35,068 nucleotides of DNA from a virus. Below are positions 22,734 to 31,006 of the stretch, in pieces. The position numbers and the translations under genes were made by a program. The notes beneath the pieces are model-generated. The model had not been told where the DNA came from, made no database searches, and was given only the letters and a program-made list of their open reading frames with translations. Position 1 is the first letter of the stretch. Each line of letters starts with the position of its first letter. The stretch lies in IMG/VR virus record IMGVR_UViG_3300031974_001447, positions 1-35,068 of that record, one strand, 5' to 3'.

Positions 22734-25048
22734 ATTCAGACATAAGAGTATTGAAGTCAGACGGGTCGAAGGTAGAAATCAATTTAGATAAAATCCACAA
22801 AATGGTACACAAAGCATGTAAGAAGATTACAGGTGTATCAGAGTCATTAGTAGAAATGAATAGTGGATTACAATTCTATGACGGGATAACCACAAAGGAC
22901 ATACAAAAGATTCTAGTAAAATCTGCAAGTGATTTGATTTCACTTGAAAATCCTAACTACCAATTTGTTGCAGCTAGATTATTACTCTTTGGAGTTCAGA
23001 AACAAGTATTCAACACCAAGTGGAAAGACTCAGAAATCTATCCACCACTCAAAGACATTATTCAACGAAACATTGACATAGGAGTATATGACGATGACAT
23101 TCTAAAATGGTATAAAGAAGAAGAGTTAGACCAATTAGACAAATATATCAAACACTCACGTGACCTTACCTTTACCTATGCTGGACTACAACAGATTGTA
23201 GACAAATATCTAGTGCAAGATAGGAAGAGTGGAATGGTATATGAAACACCACAATTCATGTATATGTTAATTGCTATGACTTTATTTAAAAAGTATAGTG
23301 GTGAACTAGGAGACAAATTAGAGTATGTCAAAAAATACTATGACGCGATTTCACAATTTAAAATCAATATCCCAACCCCCATCATGGCTGGAGTTAGAAC
23401 TCCTTTACGACAATTTGCATCGTGTGTCCTTGTCGATTCAGACGACACTCTCGACAGTATCTTCGCAAGTGATATGGCGATTGGAAAATATGTTGCACAA
23501 AGAGCTGGTATCGGAATTAACGCAGGAAGAATTAGAGGACTTGGTTCTAGAATTAGAGGAGGTGAAGTCCAACATACGGGAGCTATCCCATTCCTTAAAA
23601 AATTTGAGTCAACTGTTAGATGTTGCACCCAAAACGGGGTAAGAGGTGGAAGTGCAACAGTGCATTTTCCAATATGGCACCAAGAGATTGGAGACATATT
23701 AGTATTAAAGAACAACAAAGGTACTGAAGATAATAGAGTTAGAAAACTAGATTATTCAATTCAGTTATCAGAATTATTTTATAAAAGATTTCTTGCAAAT
23801 GAAGATATCACACTATTCTCACCACATGACGTGGAAGGGTTATATGAAGCATTCGGTACACCCGACTTTGACGAACTCTATGAGAAATATGAACGTGCAA
23901 CTTCTATTCCTAAAAAGAAAGTAAGTGCAAGAGAACTATTTACCAGTCTTCTAAAAGAACGTGCAGAGACAGGTAGAATTTATATTATGAACATTGACCA
24001 TTGTAACTCACATAGTTCATTCTTAGATAAGGTGAACATGAGTAATCTATGTCAAGAAATTACTCTTCCTACAGACCCAATCCAACATATAGACGGACAT
24101 GGGGAAATTGCACTTTGTATTTTAAGTGCAATCAATGTAGGAATTGTAAAAGAAGAGGAGTTGGAATCTCTTTGTGATTTATCAGTGAGAGGACTTGAAG
24201 AACTGATAGATTTCCAAGAATATCCAGTTGTAGCAGCTGAACAGTCAACCATTGCAAGACGTTCCCTAGGAATAGGTTATATAGGACTAGCACATTACCT
24301 TGCAAAGAATAAAGTTCAGTATGGTGATTCAGATGCATTAAAACTGGTTCACGACTTAACAGAGAGATTCCAATACTACCTTCTTAAATCGTCAAACAAT
24401 CTTGCACGAATCAATGGTGCATGTATAGACTTTAACAGAACAAAATACAGTCAAGGATTATTACCCATTGACCACTATAAGAAAGACGTAGACGAATTGG
24501 TTCCAAACAATCTTAACATGGATTGGGACAAACTAAGAAAGGATATCAAAGAACATGGTCTTAGACACTCCACATTGACTGCACAAATGCCCTCTGAGAG
24601 TTCCTCAGTCGTCTCTAATGCAACGAATGGAATAGAACCACCTAGAGACCACCTAAGTGTTAAGAAGAGTAAAAAAGGAACACTTAAACAGGTTGTTCCA
24701 CAATATAGTATATTGAAGAATTTCTATACACTCTTATGGGACATGCCTGATAATACAGGATATATCAATGTGGTTGCAGTTATGCAGAAATTCTTTGACC
24801 AAGCAATTAGTGGTAACTGGTCTTATAATCCCGAAAATTATGAAAACGGAGAAGTTCCAATATCAGTCATGGCAAGAGACATGTTGACCACATATAAATA
24901 CGGGTGGAAAACAAGTTATTACCAAAATACCATGGACGGGAAAACAGAAGACGTGGTTGGAGATATGCCAAGTGCAGTGGACGACGCTGCAAATGTAATG
25001 TCTCAATATGATGAGGGGGAAGAAGATTGTGAAGCATGTGCCATTTGA
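22730..25048 (+). CDS. nrdA: ribonucleotide reductase class Ia, large subunit
   Basis: 772 residues (E. coli 761). Makes dNDPs from NDPs with NrdB. An ATP-cone-like N-terminus (IRVLKSDGSKVEINLDKI) is followed by the catalytic barrel. FASCVLVDS carries the redox Cys (about C232), MSNLCQEITLPT supplies the Asn, thiyl Cys and Glu triad, ALCILSAINV the second redox Cys, and the C-terminal CEACAI the mobile CxxC pair. All catalytic residues are therefore present. It starts by ATGA overlap with primase, and its 3' end overlaps a 2OG oxygenase gene inserted between nrdA and nrdB. A TATAAATA at 24893 is inside coding sequence. Confidence 0.97.
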   Translation: MNSDIRVLKSDGSKVEINLDKIHKMVHKACKKITGVSESLVEMNSGLQFYDGITTKDIQKILVKSASDLISLENPNYQFVAARLLLFGVQKQVFNTKWKDSEIYPPLKDIIQRNIDIGVYDDDILKWYKEEELDQLDKYIKHSRDLTFTYAGLQQIVDKYLVQDRKSGMVYETPQFMYMLIAMTLFKKYSGELGDKLEYVKKYYDAISQFKINIPTPIMAGVRTPLRQFASCVLVDSDDTLDSIFASDMAIGKYVAQRAGIGINAGRIRGLGSRIRGGEVQHTGAIPFLKKFESTVRCCTQNGVRGGSATVHFPIWHQEIGDILVLKNNKGTEDNRVRKLDYSIQLSELFYKRFLANEDITLFSPHDVEGLYEAFGTPDFDELYEKYERATSIPKKKVSARELFTSLLKERAETGRIYIMNIDHCNSHSSFLDKVNMSNLCQEITLPTDPIQHIDGHGEIALCILSAINVGIVKEEELESLCDLSVRGLEELIDFQEYPVVAAEQSTIARRSLGIGYIGLAHYLAKNKVQYGDSDALKLVHDLTERFQYYLLKSSNNLARINGACIDFNRTKYSQGLLPIDHYKKDVDELVPNNLNMDWDKLRKDIKEHGLRHSTLTAQMPSESSSVVSNATNGIEPPRDHLSVKKSKKGTLKQVVPQYSILKNFYTLLWDMPDNTGYINVVAVMQKFFDQAISGNWSYNPENYENGEVPISVMARDMLTTYKYGWKTSYYQNTMDGKTEDVVGDMPSAVDDAANVMSQYDEGEEDCEACAI

Positions 25049-26027
25049 AGATAGAACTGTAGAACTAGTAAAAAATGTCAAAACTCCCAGTGGTAAGAGA
25101 AAGTCATTATCTTTAAAAACAAACCAACTTACTGCAGATTTTATTAACAACAGATATGTTGTACTCAGAGATTTTATAGACAAAGATATAATAACTTTTG
25201 CACTTGATTCATGGAAAACTGTAGAACACAATCCCGAATTATTAGATTTGATTGCACGTGAAGAGAAACATGATATCACATATAAGTCACCAAAGGGTTC
25301 TATAGGAAAATCAAGAGGTGGATACTGTTCTCCATGGGGTGTTGCACTAAATAGATACCTCAAAGACAAACTTAAAGGTGTTATTGACTTAGAGTTGGGT
25401 GAAACTTATTCATACACTAGAAAGTATGAGAGAGGTGCATATCTATCTGCACATAGAGACAGACCAGCATGTGAAATATCTACAACAATATGTCTAGGAT
25501 ATAAAACAGACGATGGTAAACCTTGGAGAATATGGGTAGACAATTCTAGAAATTGGGTTGATACTGATGACCATGATTATCTACAGAGTGAAACTCAAAA
25601 GATACCAAACAGATTAAGAAAATCTGTTCCCATAGATTTAGAGGTTGGTGACGTGTTACTTTACCAAGGCCCTAATGCAGCTCATTGGAGAGACCATTTA
25701 ATTGGTGATTATAGTTATCATGTGTTTTGTCATTTTTATAATAGAGAAGGAAGAATGGCATTAGACCACCCAAAAAGTAAGTGGAGAGGATTTGATACAA
25801 ATACTCATAGGACTCACTTTAAAGATGGTTATCAACCTGGCGGGGGAAGATATACACCACCATGTGTTTTAGAATATGATGCTAGAGAAAGTAGATATCA
25901 TATGGAAGAGTCTAGACCACAAGAATTGCAAGATGCATATGACCAATTTAGAGAGTCATATGAAAGTAGAGAGTTCGGCCCACCGTCTGAATTCTCAAAT
26001 TTTTATGACATGGAAGATGATTTATGA
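25008..26027 (+). CDS. 2OG-Fe(II) oxygenase-like protein between nrdA and nrdB
   Basis: Up to 339 residues. ATG 25008 lies inside nrdA; GTG 25029, after AGGGGGAAG, is an alternative start, so the N-terminus is uncertain. The core reads YSYTRKYERGAYLSAHRDRP with the H-x-D iron ligands, then a beta strand, then DVLLYQGPNAAHWRDHLI and YSYHVFCHFYNR with the distal His. This matches the double-stranded beta-helix of Fe(II)/2-oxoglutarate oxygenases. A ~90-residue C-terminal extension (PKSKWRGFDTNTHRTHFKDG ... YDQFRESYESREFGPP) lies outside the domain. The substrate is unknown. The stop overlaps nrdB (ATGA). Hydroxylation of protein or nucleic acid is possible. Confidence 0.75.
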   Translation: MMRGKKIVKHVPFEDRTVELVKNVKTPSGKRKSLSLKTNQLTADFINNRYVVLRDFIDKDIITFALDSWKTVEHNPELLDLIAREEKHDITYKSPKGSIGKSRGGYCSPWGVALNRYLKDKLKGVIDLELGETYSYTRKYERGAYLSAHRDRPACEISTTICLGYKTDDGKPWRIWVDNSRNWVDTDDHDYLQSETQKIPNRLRKSVPIDLEVGDVLLYQGPNAAHWRDHLIGDYSYHVFCHFYNREGRMALDHPKSKWRGFDTNTHRTHFKDGYQPGGGRYTPPCVLEYDARESRYHMEESRPQELQDAYDQFRESYESREFGPPSEFSNFYDMEDDL

Positions 26028-27121
26028 CAGTATTTAATAAAAACAAAGTAGATTTCACAAAGAACAAGATTTTCTTTGGTGAAGAGTTAAACACTCAACG
26101 ATTTGATGAGTTCAAATATCCAGTATTTGATAAACTCACTCAGACACAATTAGGATTCTTTTGGAGACCCGAAGAAGTCTCTTTACAAAAAGACCGTGCT
26201 GATTATCAGAATCTTACTGAAGCACAAAAACACATTTTTACCTCTAATTTGAGGTATCAAACCTTACTCGACTCAGTTCAAGGTAGAGCTCCATCCATAG
26301 CATTTTTACCGTTTGTGACTTTGCCTGAACTTGAGTCTTGTATTATCACTTGGGACTTTATGGAGACAATCCATAGTAGAAGTTATACACATATCATTAA
26401 GAATGTGTATGCAAACCCAAGTGATATCTTTGACACTATACTAGACGAAGAAGCAATCGTAAAACGTGCAGAAATGGTCACTGAAAAGTATGACGAGTTC
26501 ATTGCACTTGGTCGTAGAAGATTACTTGGTCTTAAAGTAGAGGATTACGATTTATATAAAGCATTATACCTTGCACTTATATCAGTTAATATCTTAGAAG
26601 GAATCAGATTCTTTGTGTCCTTTGCATGTTCTTTTGCATTCGGTGAGTTGAAACAAATGGAAGGAAGTGCAAAAATCATATCTCTGATTGCAAGAGACGA
26701 ATCACAACACCTTGCAATATCACAACACATACTTAAAGCCTATAAGAATCAAGAGAATGATAAGTTAATGAACAAAGTCATGAAGGATTGTGAACAGGAA
26801 GTGTACAAGTTATATGAGGATTCAGTAAATCAAGAAAAAGAATGGGCAGAGTTCCTATTCAAAGACGGGTCAATGATTGGACTAAGTGTTCCATTATTGA
26901 GTCAATATGTAGAATACATTGCAAACAAGAGATTACGTGCAATAGGTTTAAACCCTATATACGACATTTCAAGTGCAAATAACCCACTACCATGGACACA
27001 ACACTGGTTCAACAGTAGAGGACTTCAGAATGCACCACAAGAGACGGAGATTGAATCTTATCTCATTGGTGGTATTAAACAAGATGTCGATAACGACACA
27101 TTCTCAGACTTTAAATTATAG
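26024..27121 (+). CDS. nrdB: ribonucleotide reductase class Ia, small subunit
   Basis: 365 residues (E. coli 376). The di-iron and radical residues are all recognisable: the Asp in YQTLLDSVQGR, Glu/His and radical Tyr in METIHSRSYTHI, Glu in LEGIRFFVSFACSFAFGE, and Glu/His in ARDESQHLAISQH. The enzyme should form the tyrosyl radical needed by NrdA. Its C-terminus (DVDNDTFSDFKL) is the short tail that docks on NrdA. It overlaps the preceding oxygenase gene by four bases and is followed eight bases later by a glutaredoxin, the likely electron donor. Confidence 0.97.
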   Translation: MTVFNKNKVDFTKNKIFFGEELNTQRFDEFKYPVFDKLTQTQLGFFWRPEEVSLQKDRADYQNLTEAQKHIFTSNLRYQTLLDSVQGRAPSIAFLPFVTLPELESCIITWDFMETIHSRSYTHIIKNVYANPSDIFDTILDEEAIVKRAEMVTEKYDEFIALGRRRLLGLKVEDYDLYKALYLALISVNILEGIRFFVSFACSFAFGELKQMEGSAKIISLIARDESQHLAISQHILKAYKNQENDKLMNKVMKDCEQEVYKLYEDSVNQEKEWAEFLFKDGSMIGLSVPLLSQYVEYIANKRLRAIGLNPIYDISSANNPLPWTQHWFNSRGLQNAPQETEIESYLIGGIKQDVDNDTFSDFKL

Positions 27122-27129
27122 GAGTAGAT

Positions 27130-27360
27130 ATGATTGAGATATATGGAAAAACACAATGTCCATTTTGCGATAGAGCAAAAGCACTATGTGAACAAAAAGG
27201 AGTAGATTACGTCTATTATCAATTAGACGTGGATTTTGATAGGGAAAAACTATTAGAACTATTTCCTACTGCAAGAACTTTTCCACAAATAAGAGAGAGA
27301 AAAATAGAAGCCAATTACGACTATATCGGAGGTTTCACTGAACTAGAAGCCTTGTTGTAA
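27130..27360 (+). CDS. glutaredoxin
   Basis: 76 residues with CPFC at residues 10-13, TFPQIRE (the cis-Pro loop) and YIGGFTELEALL at the end. This is the minimal thioredoxin-fold glutaredoxin that reduces the NrdA disulfide. AGGAG precedes the ATG by six bases, and it lies directly behind nrdB, as in other T4-like phages where nrdC accompanies the reductase genes. The stop overlaps the next start (TAATG). Confidence 0.93.
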   Translation: MIEIYGKTQCPFCDRAKALCEQKGVDYVYYQLDVDFDREKLLELFPTARTFPQIRERKIEANYDYIGGFTELEALL

Positions 27361-27626
27361 TGAAAAAGTATCGTTTGTATTTAAATCCACCTCACAAACA
27401 AACAGTATTGGATAGAAGGTGGGAACATTTATTTAAAAATATAGATAGAATGTATCAAGAAGTCAGAGTATTGACTGCTGGATTAGATTTCTATCAACCC
27501 GAAGCAAAACACCCACTTCCGTATGCAACACTAGACGGTAAGAAAAAGAGTTTTGAGAACATATACAAACTTATAATGGTTCAGACGGGTAAAGCGGAAG
27601 ACGACTATATTCCAAAGGAGGAATAA
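27360..27626 (+). CDS. conserved small hypothetical protein
   Basis: 88 residues, coupled to the glutaredoxin gene by TAATG. It is basic at the N-terminus (MKKYRLYLNPPHKQTVLDRR), with a helix WEHLFKNIDRMYQEVRVL and an end KKSFENIYKLIMVQTGKAED. No metal-binding or catalytic motif. It ends by TAATG overlap with a zinc-ribbon gene. Function unknown; position suggests a link to nucleotide metabolism, which is inference. Confidence 0.55.
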   Translation: MKKYRLYLNPPHKQTVLDRRWEHLFKNIDRMYQEVRVLTAGLDFYQPEAKHPLPYATLDGKKKSFENIYKLIMVQTGKAEDDYIPKEE

Positions 27627-27787
27627 TGGAATACGAAGTAGGATTTAGACTATTTTGTCAAAATTGCAAATCAGAGTGTGAAGTGTATCACAACATGGAT
27701 TCACACCAATACGAATTAGATTACTGCCCTTTCTGTGGTGCAGAAATAGACGAAGACACTAGAGAAGAAATACACGAAGAGGAATAA
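27626..27787 (+). CDS. small zinc-ribbon protein
   Basis: 53 residues; AGGAGG before the ATG, which overlaps the previous stop. Two CxxC pairs, C11-QN-C14 and C34-PF-C37 (YCPFCGAEID), form a classic zinc ribbon with a 19-residue loop. The acidic C-terminus (DEDTREEIHEEE) is disordered. Small ribbons of this kind often bind nucleic acid or a partner protein; which one cannot be told here. The next gene starts at its last base plus one. Confidence 0.65.
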   Translation: MEYEVGFRLFCQNCKSECEVYHNMDSHQYELDYCPFCGAEIDEDTREEIHEEE

Positions 27788-28099
27788 GTGGAAATCTACT
27801 GTAAAGACAACAAAATGTTGGACAAGGCTATCAGTCTTGCAGAACAGTTGAATATTGCAGATGAACAGGGTGTCACTGTATACATAAAGAGACTTCCACC
27901 CTCATTCAAACAAAAAGGAATCATAGAATTCCCACGTCAATTCAAAGATGAGACACATATTGATATTTACATCAAATATGACTCAGAAAGATACGTCACA
28001 CTTGCACACGAAATGGTGCATTTAAGACAGGTCATAACAGACGGAATCTTAGACGAAAACGAGGCTTATACCCTCGAAAAAACCCTCAAAATAGACTAA
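27788..28099 (+). CDS. minimal HExxH metallopeptidase-like protein
   Basis: 103 residues from GTG 27788, which directly follows the previous TAA and is preceded by GAGGAA. LAHEMVHLRQ gives an HExxH zinc motif (H74, E75, H78), and acidic residues follow in ILDENEAYTLE (E90 or E92), which could provide the third ligand. The upstream strand VYIKRLPPSFKQKGIIEFPR fits a compact zincin fold. The length is at the lower limit for such proteins, so this is either a minimal zincin or a degenerate binding domain. The substrate is unknown. The family resembles ImmA/IrrE-like or SprT-like mini-peptidases only loosely. Confidence 0.6.
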   Translation: MEIYCKDNKMLDKAISLAEQLNIADEQGVTVYIKRLPPSFKQKGIIEFPRQFKDETHIDIYIKYDSERYVTLAHEMVHLRQVITDGILDENEAYTLEKTLKID

Positions 28100-28117
28100 A
28101 AAAAGTCCCCAAAACAC

Positions 28118-28147
28118 TTGACAATGGGTGTCACTTTTAGGTATACT
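28118..28147 (+). promoter_or_regulatory. sigma70-like promoter of the HAD phosphatase gene
   Basis: TTGACA at 28118-28123, 18-base spacer, TATACT at 28142-28147. Six bases separate TATACT from ATG 28154, so +1 falls on the A of the ATG. No Shine-Dalgarno sequence. The TTG at 28118 that could be read as an upstream start is the -35 box itself. Confidence 0.75.
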
Positions 28148-28153
28148 AACAGT

Positions 28154-28657
28154 ATGGAAAATAAAGTAATAAAGAGAATCTTCGTTGATATGGACGGAGT
28201 ATTAGCAGATTTCAACACTGGTGTTGAGAATCTAACTGGGAGAGCATTCCCTAACACTGACGCTGGTCACAATGACTATGACGAAAGGAAAGAAGAGTTA
28301 ACCAACAAGAGATTATTCAGAAATCTTCCACCTATGGAAGATATGTATGACTTGGTTGCATATATCAGACACACTGGACTTCCTTGGGAAATCTTGACTG
28401 CTGCTGGTGTTATCAACAGAGAGTTAGTAGTGTTTGACAAAAACGAGTGGATTAGAGAATATGTGAGTCCAAGTGTTGTTGTGACTTGCACTATGACTGG
28501 TAGTCAAAAAGGTATGTTTGCAATCAAAGGAAGTGTCCTTATTGATGACAGACAAAAGAACCTTGATGCATGGGAGAAACATGGTGGAATTGGTATCTTA
28601 CACACTAGTGCAGAAGACACCATTAACCAATTAAAAGAACTTAGAAAAGGAGTATAG
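28154..28657 (+). CDS. HAD-superfamily 5'(3')-deoxyribonucleotidase-like phosphatase
   Basis: 167 residues from ATG 28154. Motif I is FVDMDGVLADF (D12 nucleophile, D14 acid), motif II lies in ILTAAG, and the motif III/IV region is SVLIDDRQKNLDAWEKHGG, with the acidic pair DD that binds Mg2+. This pattern is that of the NT5C-type deoxyribonucleotidases, which dephosphorylate dNMPs. The cap is small. A nucleotide-pool role fits the neighbouring reductase genes. A longer reading from TTG 28118 is rejected because that TTG is the -35 box. The next gene begins two bases downstream. Confidence 0.85.
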   Translation: MENKVIKRIFVDMDGVLADFNTGVENLTGRAFPNTDAGHNDYDERKEELTNKRLFRNLPPMEDMYDLVAYIRHTGLPWEILTAAGVINRELVVFDKNEWIREYVSPSVVVTCTMTGSQKGMFAIKGSVLIDDRQKNLDAWEKHGGIGILHTSAEDTINQLKELRKGV

Positions 28658-28658
28658 T

Positions 28659-29060
28659 ATGGGATTAGATAGAATTAAAGACGGGACTGCAAGGTGGTAT
28701 GTGGTTAACACTCAGAATCTTGAGGAGTATGGAACAAACTTCCATAAGTTCAAGGGTGGTTCCGAGTATGTGATTGGATTCCACGTGGACTTACTTGTCT
28801 TTGAGGAGAATGCATATGGTGAGGGTGAACACTCTTATTATGAGTCCCCTTCACTCACTGAAGCTAGTGTTGCAGCTTTAGTCATGAAACACGTCAACAG
28901 ACTGAATGGTCTGAGTGGTTCTTTTGATTATATCACCAACATTGAAGTGATTGATTCACCTTTTAACACACCCGACCACCCAACGTGGAGAGGTGGTGCA
29001 GAGGACTTGATTTCTGAAATCGAGGACTTGAGGGAATACAACAAAAATCTAGTTGCATAA
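28659..29060 (+). CDS. hypothetical protein
   Basis: 133 residues with AAGGAG before the ATG. It is mixed alpha/beta: GTARWYVVNTQNLEEYGTNF, then KGGSEYVIGFHVDLLVFEEN, then a helical end EDLISEIEDLREYN. No catalytic motif recognised. It shares a transcript with the HAD phosphatase (one base between the genes). In the C-terminal half the phrase SPFNTPDHPTW is reminiscent of the NTPDH in the gene at 31.0 kb, but is too short to argue homology. Function unknown. Confidence 0.5.
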   Translation: MGLDRIKDGTARWYVVNTQNLEEYGTNFHKFKGGSEYVIGFHVDLLVFEENAYGEGEHSYYESPSLTEASVAALVMKHVNRLNGLSGSFDYITNIEVIDSPFNTPDHPTWRGGAEDLISEIEDLREYNKNLVA

Positions 29061-29091
29061 AATCCCCTAAACAATTCACCTATATATTACC

Positions 29092-29373
29092 ATGTTTAAG
29101 AAAATATGGAATTTTATCAAACGTATCCCTTATTATTCAATAAAGGTATCTCAATGGGTTGTTGAGACTTGTAAACGTCTCTTCACCAAACGTTTTAAAG
29201 TCACTGTATCATTTAATAGTGTATATGGAGACTCAGACGATAGAGTGTTTATTACAAGAAAAGTGTTAATTCAGAAAGAAAAGCACTTGAAATTTAGGGA
29301 CGACCATGGTAAAATAGTAGAATACAGGAGTTCGGGTGGACTGAACTATATCATTGAGGAGTATGACGGATAA
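29092..29373 (+). CDS. small basic protein, conserved in marine phages
   Basis: 93 residues. The N-terminus is basic and amphipathic (MFKKIWNFIKRIPYYSIKVS, then WVVETCKRLFTKRFK), suggesting membrane association. The C-terminus carries RVFITRKVLIQKEKHLKFRD and GKIVEYRSSGGLNYIIEEYD, a pattern I know from small cyanophage proteins of unknown function. No Shine-Dalgarno sequence; a TATATA at 29081 lies five bases before the ATG but no -35 box is visible. The stop shares a base with the next start (TAATG), the i-spanin candidate. Confidence 0.6.
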   Translation: MFKKIWNFIKRIPYYSIKVSQWVVETCKRLFTKRFKVTVSFNSVYGDSDDRVFITRKVLIQKEKHLKFRDDHGKIVEYRSSGGLNYIIEEYDG

Positions 29374-29756
29374 TGCAACAGTTTTTTATCGCAATAATCC
29401 TTGTTCTCGGATTAAGTAGTTGGTATCTTTATAATGAAAACCAAACACTAACTGCAAATAACCAAAAGTTAGAATATGCAGTAGAAGAACAAAAACAAGC
29501 TATCGTTGCAATTAAAGAGAATTACGAAAGACAAGGTAAATCTCTTTTACAAATGACACGAAAAGCTGCAGAAGCAGAAGCTGAAAAAGCAGAATATCTT
29601 TCTATTTTTTCAAGACACAACCTAGATTTACTTGCATTGAAAAAGCCAGGTCTTATCGAAATAAGATTTAACAATGGAAGTGAAAAAGTAATGGAGGGAT
29701 TAGAAAATGACACAAAAGAACTTTATAAGCTTACTGTGCCTGACACTACTGATTAG
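29373..29756 (+). CDS. probable inner-membrane spanin (Rz-like)
   Basis: 127 residues: an N-terminal membrane anchor (about 2-19, FFIAIILVLGLSSWYLY) and a long periplasmic coiled coil (about 22-90, NENQTLTANNQKLEYAVEEQ and RKAAEAEAEKAEYL). This is the Rz architecture, needed to disrupt the outer membrane at lysis. The next gene encodes a lipoprotein that starts within its last 50 bases in another frame, as in Rz/Rz1 pairs. The function is inferred from architecture and order, not from sequence similarity. Confidence 0.65.
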   Translation: MQQFFIAIILVLGLSSWYLYNENQTLTANNQKLEYAVEEQKQAIVAIKENYERQGKSLLQMTRKAAEAEAEKAEYLSIFSRHNLDLLALKKPGLIEIRFNNGSEKVMEGLENDTKELYKLTVPDTTD

Positions 29757-30258
29757 TGGTTGTTCTCTCATTCCAACAAGGAATGTAGAAATCGTATCAA
29801 AACCAATAGAGATAGATATCCTTCAACCCGATTTACCACGACCAGTGGATTTGACTGCACCTAAATGGTTCGTAGTATCTGAAGCAAAGATTGCTAATCC
29901 GTGTAAACAAGTTATGAAACTTGACGAGAATGGTAATCACATTGTTAAAGAAGACGGAACACACCAGTTAACTAGACCAAAAGTTTGTGATAAGTCAGAA
30001 ACAGAGAATCCCGAGTGGCCAGATGGATACACATATCTCGATAGATTCTTAGACGAAATGAAAAAACAAAATAATGGTGAAGTGTTGTTTGTTGCAACCA
30101 CCATTGGTGACTACAAAGTCATGACAGAAGATATGCAAGAATTGAAAAGGTATATCAAACAACTTGGAGAAGTTGTAATCTATTATCGTAATGTAACAAT
30201 GCCTAACGGAGAGAAAGGAGTGGGTGTTGGTGTGAAAAAGAATGACAAAGGAAATTAA
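29707..30258 (+). CDS. probable outer-membrane lipoprotein spanin
   Basis: 183 residues with a signal peptide and lipobox LLISGC (Cys19). The mature part starts with SLIPTRNVEIVSKPIEIDIL and a Pro-rich segment QPDLPRPVDLTAPKWFVVSE, then a globular part with YTYLDRFLDEMKKQNNGEVL and a helical MQELKRYIKQLGEVVIYYRN end. Related lipoproteins with the LPRPV segment occur in T4-like marine phages. It begins 50 bases inside the i-spanin candidate. It is longer than the classical Rz1 (about 60 residues). Envelope fusion at lysis is the likely role, by inference. Confidence 0.65.
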   Translation: MTQKNFISLLCLTLLISGCSLIPTRNVEIVSKPIEIDILQPDLPRPVDLTAPKWFVVSEAKIANPCKQVMKLDENGNHIVKEDGTHQLTRPKVCDKSETENPEWPDGYTYLDRFLDEMKKQNNGEVLFVATTIGDYKVMTEDMQELKRYIKQLGEVVIYYRNVTMPNGEKGVGVGVKKNDKGN

Positions 30259-31006
30259 CCATACACCTTATAGTCCAATCAGAGGAGTTACAACACCTCT
30301 GTTTCCTATTCAAATATTCAGAGGAACATTACCTCTAAATCATGACCAAGTTGCACAATCAGTTAGAAGTGCAATAGAACCTATCAGAGAATCTATTGAA
30401 GAAACCAATATGAATTACACTACTTACTTCAATGGTGAAGTGAGAGAGGAAATGTTTAAAGAACCATGGTACAAAGATTTCTCAGATATAATAAAAGACA
30501 CTTATGTCGCATGGTTGTCTGAATACTTTGGTCATGATTTTACTGAAAACTGCAGAGACGACATACACCTATTTGCATGGGCAAACCAATATCTCCAACC
30601 TAATCATCATGACACACATAACCACCCCGATACAGTAGTCAGTGGAACTTATTATGTCAAAGTAGATAGAGACAGTCAACCTATCAAATTTCTTAATCCA
30701 AATCCAGCAGCTTCAGTGTTTGGTGGTTCAAGACCCAAATCAATAAACCACACGACACTACCTCATAATAACATAACAACAACTGGATATGGTATTACTC
30801 ACCAAGAAGCATTTGTTCACCCAACTGAAGGTGAAGTGTTAATGTGGCCTTCTTACCTATATCATTCAGTTCCCTTTACAGAATCAAAAGACCCAAACTA
30901 TGAGAGAATATCAATATCTTTTAATTTACACCATAGAGGGATAATCACCAATAATGAAACAGGTAGAAATCTTAACTACAAATTTCTAGGAGAATCCAAT
31001 GGGTAA
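30242..31006 (+). CDS. 2OG-Fe(II) oxygenase-like protein (TIGR02466-like)
   Basis: 254 residues. QPNHHDTHNHPDTVVSGTYY (the H-rich metal region) and, further on, LYHSVPFTESKDPNYERISI (distal His and the Arg that contacts 2-oxoglutarate) match a family of phage proteins described as putative 2OG-Fe(II) oxygenases (TIGR02466, from memory). A tryptophan-rich stretch EEMFKEPWYKDFSDIIKDTY precedes the domain. The substrate is unknown. Its ATG lies inside the lipoprotein gene and its stop overlaps the next oxygenase-like gene by eight bases. It is the first of three such genes in a row. Confidence 0.7.
   Translation: MTKEINHTPYSPIRGVTTPLFPIQIFRGTLPLNHDQVAQSVRSAIEPIRESIEETNMNYTTYFNGEVREEMFKEPWYKDFSDIIKDTYVAWLSEYFGHDFTENCRDDIHLFAWANQYLQPNHHDTHNHPDTVVSGTYYVKVDRDSQPIKFLNPNPAASVFGGSRPKSINHTTLPHNNITTTGYGITHQEAFVHPTEGEVLMWPSYLYHSVPFTESKDPNYERISISFNLHHRGIITNNETGRNLNYKFLGESNG

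Noticed and set aside
24893-24900. Exact TATAAATA inside nrdA
   Set aside because: It encodes Tyr-Lys-Tyr in a conserved frame and lies over 100 bases before the next gene. A promoter here cannot be excluded, but nothing else supports it.
24863-25369. 168-residue open frame on the minus strand (also 23338-23718)
   Set aside because: It overlaps well supported + strand genes, has no family motif, and all real genes here are on the + strand. It reflects AT-rich codon composition.
28118-28153. Upstream TTG start for the HAD phosphatase
   Set aside because: The TTG is part of the TTGACA -35 box, and ATG 28154 lies at the predicted +1.
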